From: Amorphophallus konjac
Lineage: Eukaryota > Streptophyta > Magnoliopsida > Alismatales > Araceae
DNA length: 64,000 nt
Reading direction: 5' to 3'
Assembly (NCBI GenBank): GCA_022559845.1
Contig: CM040121.1
Location: forward strand, 567,598,140-567,662,139
Every line of letters starts with the position of its first letter. The first letter of the stretch is position 1. Below the pieces are notes generated by a model, which was given only the letters and a program-made list of their open reading frames with translations, was not told where the DNA came from and ran no database searches. The translations under genes were made by a program, and so were the position numbers. Shown here piece after piece: positions 1-11,332 of this stretch.

Positions 1-1678
1 ACGGGGAAGTACTCGGTCTAACGAATCCTTTCTTAAGAAGTTCCATCAATTGCTCCTTTAACTCCTTGAGTTCAGCAGGGGACATTCTATAAGGTGCCTT
101 AGAAACGGGACCCGCACCAGGAACTAAATCGATGGTGAAGGCCACTTCTCTTTGCGGGGGTAATCCAGGCAAATCCTCCGGAAACACATCCAGAAATTCT
201 TGCACAACTGGGATATCTTCTATCTTAGTTTCCTGAGCCTCCTTAATCGTGACAAATGCAAGGAAAGATACACATCCTTTCCTTATTAGCTTGCTAGCTC
301 GGAGAGCCGAAATAAGAGGGGATTTGTTCCGACTCTTGGGGCTAGAATATACTAGTTCTGGAAAGTCCTTGAAAGTAACCTTGCTATTGCGGCAATCGAC
401 TGTTGCCTGATATTTGGATAACCAATCCGCTCCCAGTATGACATCATACTCCTTTAGATCTAAACATATGAGATCGATAGGAAGATTTCTTCCTTTTACC
501 AAGACTTCACAGTTTTGATAGTGGTGAGTAATATCGGTTTCGTTTCCGAGAGGAGTAGATAAAATTATTTTCATCCATTCCGGTTCCACAGGTAGGGGGT
601 TAGCAAACTTCTTGGAAATAAAAGAATGTGATGCACCCGTATCAAATAAGACATGTGCATACTTGGAACAAACTTTCAGTGTACCTTCTACTAGTCCGCC
701 TTCTTCTTCTTGTTCGATCTCCTTAATTGCGTGAAGACGAGCATTCTTGGTTACTGGGCGCTTTCCGTCACCGGTTTGATCATTAAGTAATGGGCAATCG
801 GGAATCCGATGCTCACGGCTCCCGCAACGGAGACATGCTCCAAGTTTCCTCCAGCACTCTTCGGCTTTATGACCAGCCTTGTCACAATGCTTGCATATTA
901 TATTCGAAGGTGTAGTAGTGATAGAGAAGGGCTTGGTCTTCTTAAATTTTTGGTCTTGAGAAGAAGTACCTCCAGTGCTAGGCCTCTTCTTGAAGTTGGG
1001 TTTAAAGGAACCCGAACTTGTAACTTGTTCCTTCTTATCCTTCCCACGGATTCTATCTGATAGCTCCGTGGCATCTTCTAACAATTGAGCTCAGCGTACT
1101 ATCTCTGAGTAGACCTGAATATCTATTGGCGCCAGCTGGGTAATATATTGGGGCCTGAGCCCATTAAGGAACCTCCTAGCTTTCATCTTCTCGGTGCTAA
1201 CTAAGTGCTTAGCATACCGAGACAATCTAGAGAATTGTGCCTCGTACTCCGCCACTGATAATGACCGTTGCTTGAGGGCGGCAAATTCGGTAGCTTTCTT
1301 TTCTTGGACTCGGTCTGAAAAATATTTATTGTTGAAATGTTCAACAAATTCTTCCCAAGTAATTTGGTCTTGATTTAAAGTAGCTTCTATTGATTCCCAC
1401 CAGCATCGGGCATCCCTTTCTAGTTGGAAAGTAGCTAATAAGACTTTATCTTGATCCGTGCACTGCATAACACGGAATATACGTCCCGTCTCCCTGATCC
1501 AGTGCTCTGCGTCATCCGGATCAGTAGAATCCATGAATTTGGGAGGGTTCATGTTCTTGAAGACTTGGTGGAGACTTCCGGCTCGTTGTGCACCTCCCTG
1601 TGCTACTTGTTGCAGCACCTGAGTCATGCCTTGAAGTGTACGCTGCATGTTACGCCACTGAGCACGTTCGGCAGCCAT
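1..1678 (-). pseudogene. Ty3/gypsy gag-protease-RT polyprotein, partial
   Basis: The frame opens at the Met codon at 1678-1676 and gives a Retrotrans_gag domain with a conserved WW pair (ARCWWES) and the segment KATEFAALKQ. One in-frame TGA at about 1091-1093 interrupts it; the frame is otherwise open to position 1. Downstream come a CCHC zinc knuckle (854-895, C-X2-C-X4-H-X4-C), an aspartic protease active site DTGAS (about 629-643), and the RT N-terminal linker with VFPEDLPGLPP, ending at the first RT residues near position 1. The TGA lies where this family usually has Arg or Trp, so a single CGA-to-TGA or TGG-to-TGA transition is likely (inference). Role: capsid, nucleocapsid, protease and RT of the element. 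It is recent enough to be almost intact in the visible part. Confidence 0.9.
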
Positions 1679-1831
1679 TATCCTACAATTACAATAACTA
1701 TATTAGTATATACTCGCGTTAAGGGCTTTTAAGTTTTTATGTTAACTCAACCCTTGGTTCTACCCAATCTCACCGGTTAAAGGTTAAACCTATCCTTGGA
1801 CTTGGGTTTTCCTAAGAATTGAATACCCTAG

Positions 1832-1843
1832 GCTCTGATACCA
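1832..1843 (-). other. primer-binding site, initiator tRNA-Met
   Basis: On the minus strand the sequence just inside the LTR reads TGGTATCAGAGC, complementary to the 3' end of plant initiator tRNA-Met, the usual primer for many plant LTR elements. It lies 7 bp inside the LTR edge at 1851. Confidence 0.93.
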
Positions 1844-1850
1844 CAAAAAC

Positions 1851-3290
1851 TGTCACGCCCCGAGAGCGGAAGATACCCGGAGACGCGTGACGAGTTTATA
1901 TCAATCATGTCAATCAGAGTAGTAGTGTATTCGACACAAAGACAGAGTGCGCAAATATAAAGATAACCCAATCCATTAATTCCTTTAATAAGAATATATC
2001 TATTACAAACCCTTGCAAATACTAGACTCAATAAAATAAAATACAACGCTTGACTCAACAAAAATAGAGAAAAGACAAGATTAAATTGATGCTTGAGTAG
2101 CTCTAACTCTTTCACTCTTGACTATCCCCTTCAGATTGAGTTCCCTCATCGTCGGACTTACCTGAAACGTAGGGAAACACTGAGTGAGCGAACGCTCAGT
2201 AGGAATTTATATCTCAAGAACTAGCAATGGGTTTAAGTAATTACATCTTTCATGAATGCACTATAGCTATGCATGCTCGCATAAAACGTCAAGATAGAGA
2301 GAGTGTATAACAATAAGATGGCAAGAAGAACTAGTCATGAACTTTCAAGAACTTATATCAAAAGATATCAAGATATTCAAGCAAGTGTATTCATCATGTC
2401 ATGTTGGAATTTGGCTATTTTGTTTCAAGTCAAACAAGTATACAATTACCCTTTTTCGGGCCACGCAAGTCATGTAATATCAAGTCAAGTACAAGTACAA
2501 GATTTGTGGAATGTTTAATCAAGCTAGTCATGCACTTCGGTATAATGCCAATACCGTGATCAATCAACTCCCATGGGCACAAGTACTTTCGGGTGCTCCT
2601 CCCATGACCAGATCGGGCCCTATATGCGCAGGCATTAATCTTGTATTTTAACATCCACTTTTGTGTATAGCCAATATGAAATTTCAAGGATAAAGCTTGT
2701 AGACACGTAGGATAGACTTTGATAGAATAGAGTCCAAAAATATGACATAGAATGACGATAATAACGGTATAATCACGATTATCGATAAAACTAGGTGGAA
2801 TTGGTTCCCTAGCTTGGGTACCATGGCCAACAAGTATGGACACTCTTTATATAGAATTGAGGTCCACATGAATAGCACATCAATGGCAAGACGTCCTCAT
2901 TCTTAATATAGAATTGAGGTCCACAAGAACATCATGTTGAATATAGAATTGGGGTTTACGAGAACAGCATCAAAGGGTATGATAACCTCATCCCATTAAG
3001 AAAATTCTCATGATACACACTTTGCATAACATGAGGGCCGGTATACCATGTTTCTTTAGAGTGACATGGCAATCAAATAATGTAATGGGTTTTTATGGTA
3101 CAACCAGCTCAGTCGGCCTTGAGGGAATCCAAGGCTCGAGGAGTCTTATGGAGGTCTCTATGACTAACTCGCTAGTCCAAAGGAGCGGAATGTCCAATGG
3201 AGAGCTTGTATGTCAATGAGAATTAGTGGGTAAACGATAAATCATCATGAAACGTGGGACTATACTCACGGAACGGAATATAGTGCCGAT

Positions 3291-3327
<37 letters not shown>

Positions 3328-4723
3328 CCCTTCGGTGACAGTAATCAGTGTAAAACAGTAATACAGAAAATAGCGACTTAAGCTAAGTCATTAATTATCC
3401 AATTAACGCCTTACTCAGGGGCGTTTATTCACAATTTGACGACGTATACATTAGCCGTCCCTTCAATATTTCTATTTTACAGAAAATCAATATTCTGGAA
3501 TTTTTACAAAAACGCGCCCTAGACATGGGCGTTACTTGTCAACTAGCGCCCTGGTCTGGGGCGTCAGTTCAATAAGAGACGACCTAGACAAGGTCGTGAA
3601 TTCAAGAATTTACCAATTTTTATAAAATTTCAGGAAAGAGGGTACATGACCATGACAGGAAAAATAGCATGATTTCACAGGTATACTCATGTAATATATT
3701 AGGTTCATGGTTACATAGATATTAAATTTTATACGTGGGTATTTGTTAATTACATGTAATTGACGACTTATGGGCATGGCGTCAAAATAATAATTAGCGC
3801 CCTAGTGTGGGTCGCTTATTTAAATTAGCGTCCTTGTCAAGGGCGTTTCTTTTTAAAATTTCATGGAAAAACATCTGAAACCATAATCAAACTATATGCA
3901 TGTATGACAGAAAGTATTACTAGCAACTGGAGTTGGTTTGGGCTACGTTCTTGAGAAAACCTACCTGGTTTAGAGGAAGATGCGTAAAAGATGTGAAGAG
4001 ATGATACTCTGTTTGCAACAGAGTTTCCTCGCCGGAAGAAGAAAACAAGATGAAGAACTTCTCATCCTTCAACTATATGAGAGTTTCTTCACGTTGCAGG
4101 CAACCTGCAGAGGAAGAAGGAAAGACGAACGATCATTATCTTCCTTAAATCGTGACTGAAGGAAAAGAAGAACACTACCTGTTCTTCGTGCACGGCAGCA
4201 GCAGACAAACGCCAAAATAGCGATCAGGGCTTGATTAGGGAGTATATTTATAGGATTTTGGGGATCCTAATAGGGTTAGAGTTGTATTAGAGGTAATACT
4301 TCCATGATAGAGTCCTTACCGTATTCCACCTTCGACGTAGTTATCCAGAACTTGCCCTGGATAAACTCCTGGGTCGAACGAAACTTGAACTGAATTAACG
4401 TCTTAAGTGAGGGCGTCGAATTTAAATTGACGCCTTGTCTAGCGTCGTTACTTATGTAAACGCGCCCATGTAGAGGGCGTTTCATTTCTTTTCCTTAATT
4501 TTTATTTTTCCCGTCGTTTGAATTTTGACGCCCTATTATCTAGGCGTCCCTTTTAAATTAACGCCTTATCCAGAGGCGTTTCCTTTTGAATCAGCGCCTT
4601 TATAAAAGGTGTTATTTCTTCTTGATTAATGATTTACCCATTTAGACTCTTTGTCATCTATTTACTTATCTTTTATTTTAATTTAATTTATTTAAAAATC
4701 TTATTTTTATCAGGGTTGCTACA
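1851..4723 (-). mobile_element. 5' LTR of the minus-strand Ty3/gypsy element, 2873 bp
   Basis: The edges are TGTCACGCCCCGAG at 1851 and GGTTGCTACA ending at 4723, giving TG...CA on both strands. The inner edge abuts the primer-binding site. A TATA-like motif on the minus strand (about 4254-4243) divides a U3 of about 470 bp from a long transcribed R-U5. The LTR holds 15 short palindromes in five triplets (listed separately), two triplets in U3 and three downstream of the TATA. It also holds an AT microsatellite (about 3291-3325). The solo LTR at 38538-41745 is a diverged relative with matching edges. Confidence 0.92.
3372..4615. repeat. array of 15 phased palindromes in the LTR
   Basis: Units of 22-25 bp have arms such as GCGCCC/GGGCG(T), GACGACC/GGTCGT or AACGCC/GGCGTT around a 5-8 nt centre. 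Starts are near 3372, 3403, 3437; 3511, 3544, 3578; 3761, 3795, 3826; 4396, 4428, 4458; and 4526, 4559, 4592. That is five triplets with an internal pitch of about 30-34 bp. Arm sequence varies between units but complementarity is mostly kept. Function unknown. Confidence 0.85.
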
Positions 4724-5411
4724 GGTGGGGTAGTGGGAGACTCCCCCTACTTTCGTAGGGACCTAATTATGTCAAACCACTATCCCGCTTAAGGCATTTA
4801 CCGTCCGACCGTCTTGCCTTAGGCACCGGTTTCCACAAGAGGGTAAATTCAAATCATACTAAAATCACAGTGTGATCCTAGGGCCAATGTCTACTGACTT
4901 TTATTTAAGGTTTAGGTCATGCAAAGATGTAAGGGAAATGTGATTTATGGGCTAAGGAAGGGTGATGAATTCCTCACCTTATGTTATTTAAAGGTAGTGC
5001 CCTTAGAATATTTTGAAATGAAATGCACACCACAATTTCAAACAAGGGGTTCTTATGCAATATGCATGCCATAATAAGATAAGTAGAACGTACCTTGCCC
5101 CTCGCAATCTTCAAAATGCAATGGCAGGAATTAAACAAAGAAAAATTCTATGATAAATGACGCATGACCTAGAACATGATAAGTGTGGTTTCTATTCTTG
5201 GAATGAAATTTTTTTTGGTGCAAGTATTTTTTTTTATTAATGAACCTATCTAGTCAGCACAATTTTCTTTTGTTTTGATTTTTTGATTTTTTGATTTTTT
5301 TTTAGAATTTTTCAATAAGAGATAAATGCAAGAGACTATAAATAATAAAATAATGAAGACATGTAAATTTAGTACAACTTGTAGCATAAAATGGTATTTT
5401 TGTGTTTTCTG
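4724..5411. other. intergenic, no gene seen
   Basis: AT-rich DNA outside the LTR with poly-T runs around 5210-5300. No coding region or recognisable element was found. It may be old retrotransposon internal sequence. Confidence 0.6.
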
Positions 5412-5669
5412 ATTTTTATAGATTTTTCAAAAATCTGTCAGATTTTTTTTTGAAGATTTTTCAGAAATCGGAAAAATAGAACCTGTTCCCACATTTCAGC
5501 CCTTTAGCAACGCTTCACTGCTACAGTTCCAGGCTTTCAGTTTTTATAGATTTTTCAAAAATCTGTCAGATTTTTTTTTGAAGATTTTTCAGAAATCGAA
5601 AAAATAGAACCTGTTCCCACATTTCAGCCCTTTAGCAACGCTTTACTGCTACAGTTCTAGACTTTCAGC
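5412..5669. repeat. 129-bp tandem duplication
   Basis: Two head-to-tail copies start at about 5412 and 5541 and differ at a few bases. Each begins with a small inverted repeat (AGATTTTTC / AAAAATCT). No coding potential. Confidence 0.85.
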
Positions 5670-7531
5670 GACGCTTCATTTTCTGAGAATTTCAGGTCCG
5701 ATTTTCCTCTTTCTTTGATTTTCTGATTTGTTTTCTTTTTCCTGCAAAATAAAAATAGAAAAATTATTATACAAATATACACATCAAACACAAGAATATC
5801 TCAACATTCAAAAATTCCTCTCCCCGACAACGGCGTCAAAAATTTGATGCGCTCGACACCCGTCGTTTAAAAATGCCGTGCCACACAAATTTCAAAATTG
5901 ATAAAACCGCACTCACTCACTTAAATGCTTTTGGAAATACGAGTTCAGTGGTAAATACGGGTCGATCCCACGAGGAGAAAAAATCTTTATAGATCCAGTT
6001 AGAAAATATCCTTATATTTTGAAAACCAATTTTTATCTTTTGAGTGCGATTAACACTAAAGAAAATTAAATTGTAACTTTGAATAAGAAGAGAAAAGTGA
6101 AGGAAGTTTTAGCCAATGGATGAAGAACGCCGCCGTTTCCTCGCCGAGCCTTGGATGAAGATCACTCCGCCTTGGAAGTCGACGCCGTGAGATGATCGGA
6201 AGATGATTAACCGCTTTCGGTTGTGTGAAGAAATTATGAAGAGATGGAGATGAATAGAAATATGAACAAAGATAAGTTGAAAACATAACAGAATTATATT
6301 GAAAATAGGGGATTGGAAGGAAGAGAATAATTTAAAATATAGAGGGAATTAGAAGAAGTGGAAAAAATGAAAGTTGTAGAGAATGAAAATAGGAAGATGT
6401 TTGATAAAGACTACAGAGATAGAAAACAAGAGGAAGACAGTGAAAAATGTGAAAAATCAAGATCTATTGGTGCGGATGAACAGTAAAAACGTTAAATATA
6501 AAATAGTGAAAAATTAATTATAACTCACAAATGAATAAGAATTAGAAGAAGTGATAGAAGAACAAAATCTAGATCTATAAAAGAAGAACAAGTTTCATGA
6601 AGAACTCAAAGTGAAAAGAGGATTAGAAAGACTTCAAAACAGAATAATACTAGAAGGTATCACCTCGGATGAACAGTAATCACATAGAACAGAATTTAGA
6701 AAAACGGGAAATAACTTTCAAACTAGAAGGAATTAAAGGAAATAATAGAAAGAGAAATTGGAGAACACTTAAAGATTAACAACTTTCGTAAAGACAGAAA
6801 AATGAAATGGAGATCATAACAACAAGTAATGGGACTAAGAAATGACTAAATGCTTAAACAAATCATTCATTAAAACAACATCAACTTACACAGTTTACAT
6901 CAAAAGTTCTCAAAACAACACTCTCTAACTCTCCTATGTAGCTCTATTAAGGCCAACAAGAATGAACTTCAACAACTCAAAGCAACCCCTTACAACTCTT
7001 AACAACTCCTCTTGTCTAGCAACTCCCTCTTTCATTACAATAGAAGCCCCTTTTATAGGGTTAACACAACCACATTACCTATGTGAACATCTTGACATTT
7101 CTTGCCTCTTTTGTTGAAAAACACAACCCATTGCTGTCATTTTTGACTCATAATTGTGTGCCAACATGTGTTGCACACTTTTATAATTTTTTCTGATTTT
7201 TTTCTATTTTTTTCTTCCCTTCTTTCTCTTCCTTTCTCCCTTTCTCTCTCTTCCTGGACGCGTGCGCCGCCGCCGCGTGCCCTCTCTCTTTCTCTCTCTC
7301 CTCCGCCGCGTGCGCCGCCTGCGCTGGGCCCATGCACCGCCCGCACTGATGCCGCGGTGTGCCCGCGTGCGCCGCCCCCCCTTTGACGCGCTTGCAGGCG
7401 CGTTGACGCGCGCGGGAGAGGCGCGCTGACCGCGCCTCCCCTCTCCCTCTGTCGCCCGTGCCCGCCGCGAAGGCGGACGCGCCTGCTGCTACCGACACAC
7501 ACGAACACACACACACTCACACACACATACA

Positions 7532-7582
<51 letters not shown>

Positions 7583-8134
7583 GTATATATCTTATTAAAA
7601 ACCCTTAAAAATAGCAAATGAATTTATTATTTTTTCTCTTTTTTTTTCTTTTCTTTTTGAACAACTCCGTGGGTTTTTGGCCTTTTTCAACATATATTTA
7701 TAATTTATTTTTTTCTTTATATTTATTTCTTGTCGCTTCCCTCGTACCGAGTGCCTGCATATATAAGTAAATATCGTTATTTAAAATTATTTAATTCTAA
7801 AAAATTAAACATTTGATTCTAAATTAAAAGTAAGTGTGATACGTGCATATTTATTAGTATTAAAGCTCATAACAAATGTGTATAACATGAATTAATATGT
7901 AAAAATACACACTTATTAGGGATCGCTGGCTCTACCCCATGGGATGAACAAGACGACGACGTAAGATCAAACGGACACTCAGTGAAGTAATTAGTGTAAA
8001 AGGTGAATAGTGCTCAAAATAAAAAAAAAGTTTAAATGCATAGGGTGAACAGTGCCCCCTGCCGATTCACTTATGTGGTGTGTTTTCTTTTGTCTTGTGT
8101 GTGTTTTATTTTTTATTTTTCTTTTTCTTTCTTA
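5670..8134. other. repeat-derived intergenic DNA
   Basis: At 5848 a TGATGCGCTCG motif follows a purine-poor tract, and at about 5940-5985 there is a GGTCGATCCCACGAGG motif common in plant dispersed repeats. The sequence CGAGTGCCTGCA near 7747-7758 resembles the inverse of the 5848 motif, so an old LTR at about 5848-7758 is possible but not shown. A GC-rich pyrimidine block lies at about 7250-7500 and an AT microsatellite at about 7535-7582. No supported gene. Confidence 0.4.
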
Positions 8135-8470
8135 AACAAGGGAGAAAGCGGTGGGGGTTGTATCATGGCACCCATGCGCCAAATCAAGTTTTTTTTTTTA
8201 AGGTAAGAAGGGAGAGGGGGTGTGCCGTATCATGGCACCCCATGGGACGTCATGATTCGGCGCACCCCATGTCAGACCTTGTTCTTCTTCTTTACTTCCT
8301 TTTTTTTATGCATTGGATGATACTCAGTCAACAGAAGGCACAAGGTCTTGTCGGCGCCCTGTTGACTAACTTCATTCTTTTTTTTTAGAGAAATGGAGAG
8401 GGGGGTGTCGGATCATGGCACCCCATGAGATGCCATTATCCGATGTATCTCACGCCGGATCAACGTCATG
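8135..8470. repeat. degenerate tandem repeat with ATCATGGCACCC core
   Basis: The core ATCATGGCACCC recurs near 8161, 8230 and 8414, each preceded by a purine-rich GGGAGAGGGGG-type run and a poly-T stretch. The copies are imperfect. No coding function seen. Confidence 0.55.
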
Positions 8471-8668
8471 TTTTTTTTAATACATTCACCTCCTTTTCTT
8501 CTCTCTTTCCTTTTTTTGTTTTGCCTTAATTTTGATCCCAACTATTTCATTTTGATCTCTTAAGTATTCATACATATGTTTACCTTTTATTTTATTCATT
8601 TATCTATTTTTTGTTATTTTATTTTTTTTATGTATTCCACATTTTATGAATTATTTTATTATTTTTAA

Positions 8669-8699
<31 letters not shown>

Positions 8700-8756
8700 T
8701 TTTCTTTATCACTCTAAGATCTCGATAAAATTTTGACAGCATCTCCCCTCACCCCT

Positions 8757-8930
8757 CACTGCAAGAAATGAGATATATAATCATGAATTTTACCTACGTT
8801 TTAATAGAGCGTAAATATATACGACTTGTTCTTATTTTTTTAAAATTTTGAAAGAAAAGTTTAACTATTCTTACATTTTTATTACTAAACGTGGGAATAT
8901 ATCTTACATGTTATTTTACTTTTTAATAAA
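8757..8930 (+). repeat. CACTA left terminus and subterminal repeats
   Basis: CACTGCAAGAAA is followed within 40 bp by TTTTACCTACGTTTT and a partial inverse GAGCGTAAA. A second weaker pair (CTTACATTTTT and AAACGTGGG) follows. The right end carries the same motif family. Confidence 0.65.
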
Positions 8931-9417
8931 GTTTCAGAATAAAATATTTTTTAAAAAATAATAAAAAAATTAAAAACGTCTCAAATCTCTCTTCCCCATC
9001 TCGATCCCCTTCTTCCCAACGAAAACCCCATCCTACTGACGAGTCTCCGGTGATCTCTCCGTTCTTAACTCTTGACCCAAACCTTCCCGAGCTGTCCTCC
9101 TCCCGATATGGAAAGGGGTGAAAACCCTCTCGGCTCTCTCCTCTTCTCACTCCCCCCTCCCACTACCAAGATCTTCTTCCTACAGTACCAGCAATGGCGA
9201 TCTCGGAGCTCGCCACTGGGAAGCCGATCCCCTTCTCTTTGTCTCTCTTTCTATCCCTCTCCTCTGCTCTTCCCCTCCTCCTCACCCTGCCCACACGAAT
9301 ATACCCCGGATCGTCCCCTTCAGATCATTGATCCCCCGGCATCTCTTCTAGATCCCCCTCATTCCCTCCCAACATGATGGGGGAACGAAAGGGGTGGAGC
9401 CATGGAGCTGAAGCGCA

Positions 9418-9690
9418 GTGAAGGGCAACCATAAAGGGATCAGGTGGTGGGGGAGGAACGGCAGTGTGCCTTCTTCTCCTTCTTCCACTCTCCGTGCCAC
9501 CAGGCGGCGAGGTTTGTTTTGGCATCGAGGTCTGTCGATGAAGAGGCGCGTGATCATAGCCTATGACGCCACTAGGGAGCACAACGAGCACGGCCTGACT
9601 ATGAACGAGATCTGGATGAGGAGGGACATCCTTCCCGGTGGCGACACTCTTCTGATGTTGCAGTTGCAGGCCTTCCTTTTACTCCTCAGT
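9418..9690 (+). pseudogene. fragment resembling a plant universal-stress-type N-terminus
   Basis: An open stretch includes GLFWHRGLSMKRR, VIIAYDATREHNEHG and MRRDILPGGDTLLML. The pattern of a basic start, an (I/V)AYDAT strand, and a DxLxGGDTL turn resembles the nucleotide-binding N-terminal fold found in plant universal-stress-like and inactive-kinase proteins. It stops without the rest of the domain and runs into unrelated sequence after 9690. It is the first of a series of plus-strand host fragments in the element. The family call is from memory and only moderately sure. Confidence 0.4.
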
Positions 9691-9717
9691 TCCGAACTCA
9701 GCTTTTCCAATGGCTGA

Positions 9718-10686
9718 TACCTAGAGCAGAAGTGCAAGTGCTGATGGCAACGAAGGTAGGTGGAGTGGCCATGTTTCTCCTCTTTTCGGATTACTTAGGT
9801 TTGTTTGTGAAGAAAGGTTTTTTTTTTCCTCCCTTTCAGAATAGCCCTCTGTTTCTTGTGGAGCTTCAATTCTTGGTATTGTTTATTTTGTTATTTCTGC
9901 ATTGAAATGGTGATCCAACTTTGTGTCTGTATCACAGAATTCTGTACGCTTAATCAAATAGGTACCTAAGAAGTGAATTTAAACATTGGAAATAGGTTTA
10001 TTCATGAAGCAAATGGGATTGAGGTTGCATGCATTTATCAGACATAACCAGATTGCAAACCCACTATGTTAAATGGTTGTGTCTAACTCGGGTACAAGCA
10101 AATGAGGGATAAGATTCAGACAATGAATTCTTAGTTTACTTAAAGTTTTGAATGCTTTGCTGATACGGTACTTCTTCCTAGAGAAGTTTTTTTTCTTTTT
10201 TATTTTGTTTCATCCATTTTGGCCACTACATTGTAGAATGTTTATTGCCTCATTTGATTTGTTGTGATGGAAAAACAATGTCGGGGTTCTGCTCTTTTTG
10301 TTTATCTCTTATCTGATCATGAACTGAATACATTTTTAGTTTGGAGATGGAAACAGAAAGTTGGATGTAGAGAAGGTTAATGCACATGGCATGGATTAGT
10401 TAATGTAAGAGCAGAGCACATTTGAGGTTGTATAGCTAATAAGGGAAACAAGATCTGTGCCTACACACTGGGACTATGCCTCAAAATCTTTCGGAAAAAA
10501 AAAACAAAGAATAACTTGCATGCATGAAAACACTTCATTTCGCTATAATTTTCTGGCATCCTTAGTCATGATGCAGTGTGTTTCACGCATTAAATTCACT
10601 GCATTTTATGAATTTCGGCATTTTCAGTTAATGATATTGAAATACTGCTTTTCCTCTTTAAGGAAGCAATGACAATGTTCACTGCC
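9718..10686. other. non-coding interior of the putative CACTA element
   Basis: AT-rich, intron-like DNA between the first fragment and the xylanase fragment. No coding signal was found. Confidence 0.6.
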
Positions 10687-11332
10687 GATGGAGAAGAAAA
10701 CATCATTCAGAATCCTGATTTTGAGGATGGACTCACCAGCTGATCAGGAAGAGGATGCAAGATTGCTCTACGTGATTCAATGGGAGATGGAAAAGTACTT
10801 CCATTCAGTGGAAAGGTGTTTGCTTCTGCAACAGAGCACACTCAAAATTGGAATGGAATTCAGCAAGAGATCACTGGTAGAGAACAATGGCACCTTGCAT
10901 ATGATGTCACTGCAGTAGTTCGGGTCTTTGGGAGTGCTATTAATGCCAATATTGTATAAGCCACCTAATGGGTCCAGTCACCAAATGGTCGTGAACGATA
11001 TATAGGCATTGGAAAGTGAGTTTTTGTTATCCCTAATACATTCAGCTATAATTTTTTTTCATGCTGAATCATAATAATGACTTTTGAATATCTGCAAACA
11101 GTTCCTCGATCCTTAGGTATCTGAAAGCAGCTCTTTTTTCTCGTAGTGTGTGCAGGCATCAGACATGGACTGGGTGCAACTCCAGGGGAAGTTCCTTCTT
11201 AACGCTAGTCCCTCGAGAGTCGTCATCTATTTGGATGGGCCACCCCCAAGCATTGATATTCTCGTTAATAATTTAGTTGTTAAATATGCAAAAAAGCTGC
11301 TTCTTTTATCTCCACCTAATTTTGATGTCAGT
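10687..11332 (+). pseudogene. GH10 endo-xylanase fragment (CBM22 region), two exons
   Basis: Exon A (about 10687-11015) encodes NIIQNPDFEDGL, then GRGCKIALRDSMGDGKVLP and NGIQQEITGRE. Exon B (11156 to about 11332) encodes DMDWVQLQGKFLLN and IDILVNNLVVKYA. These match the carbohydrate-binding module (CBM22) repeats at the N-terminus of plant glycoside hydrolase family 10 xylanases, cell-wall enzymes that cut xylan. The intron keeps GT (11016) and AG (11155). The catalytic GH10 barrel is absent. Exon A has three in-frame stops: TGA at 10741 where Trp is expected, TAA at 10957 and TAA at 10966. It is a dead fragment captured as genomic DNA, since the intron is kept. Confidence 0.85.

Larger units (their letters stand above)
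1..4723 (-). mobile_element. Ty3/gypsy LTR retrotransposon, 5' part, minus strand
   Basis: Read on the minus strand the order is LTR (4723 to 1851), primer-binding site (1843-1832), gag from 1678, protease near 640, then the start of reverse transcriptase running off the window at position 1. The rest of pol and the 3' LTR lie outside, so insertion age and target duplication cannot be read; the five bases just outside the LTR are 4724-4728. The gag type, CCHC knuckle, DTGA protease and initiator-Met primer site fit a Ty3/gypsy element, probably a chromovirus (Tekay/Del-like); the diagnostic chromodomain is not in the window. A solo LTR of the same family lies at 38538-41745. Confidence 0.93.

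Noticed and set aside
7137..7532. ORFs in the GC-rich block
   Set aside because: Low-complexity purine/pyrimidine sequence with CA repeats; Arg/Gly-rich in one sense and Pro/Ser-rich in the other, as expected by chance.
9072..9377. Pro/Ser-rich ORFs
   Set aside because: Pyrimidine-rich sequence gives Pro/Ser/Leu in all frames; no domain.
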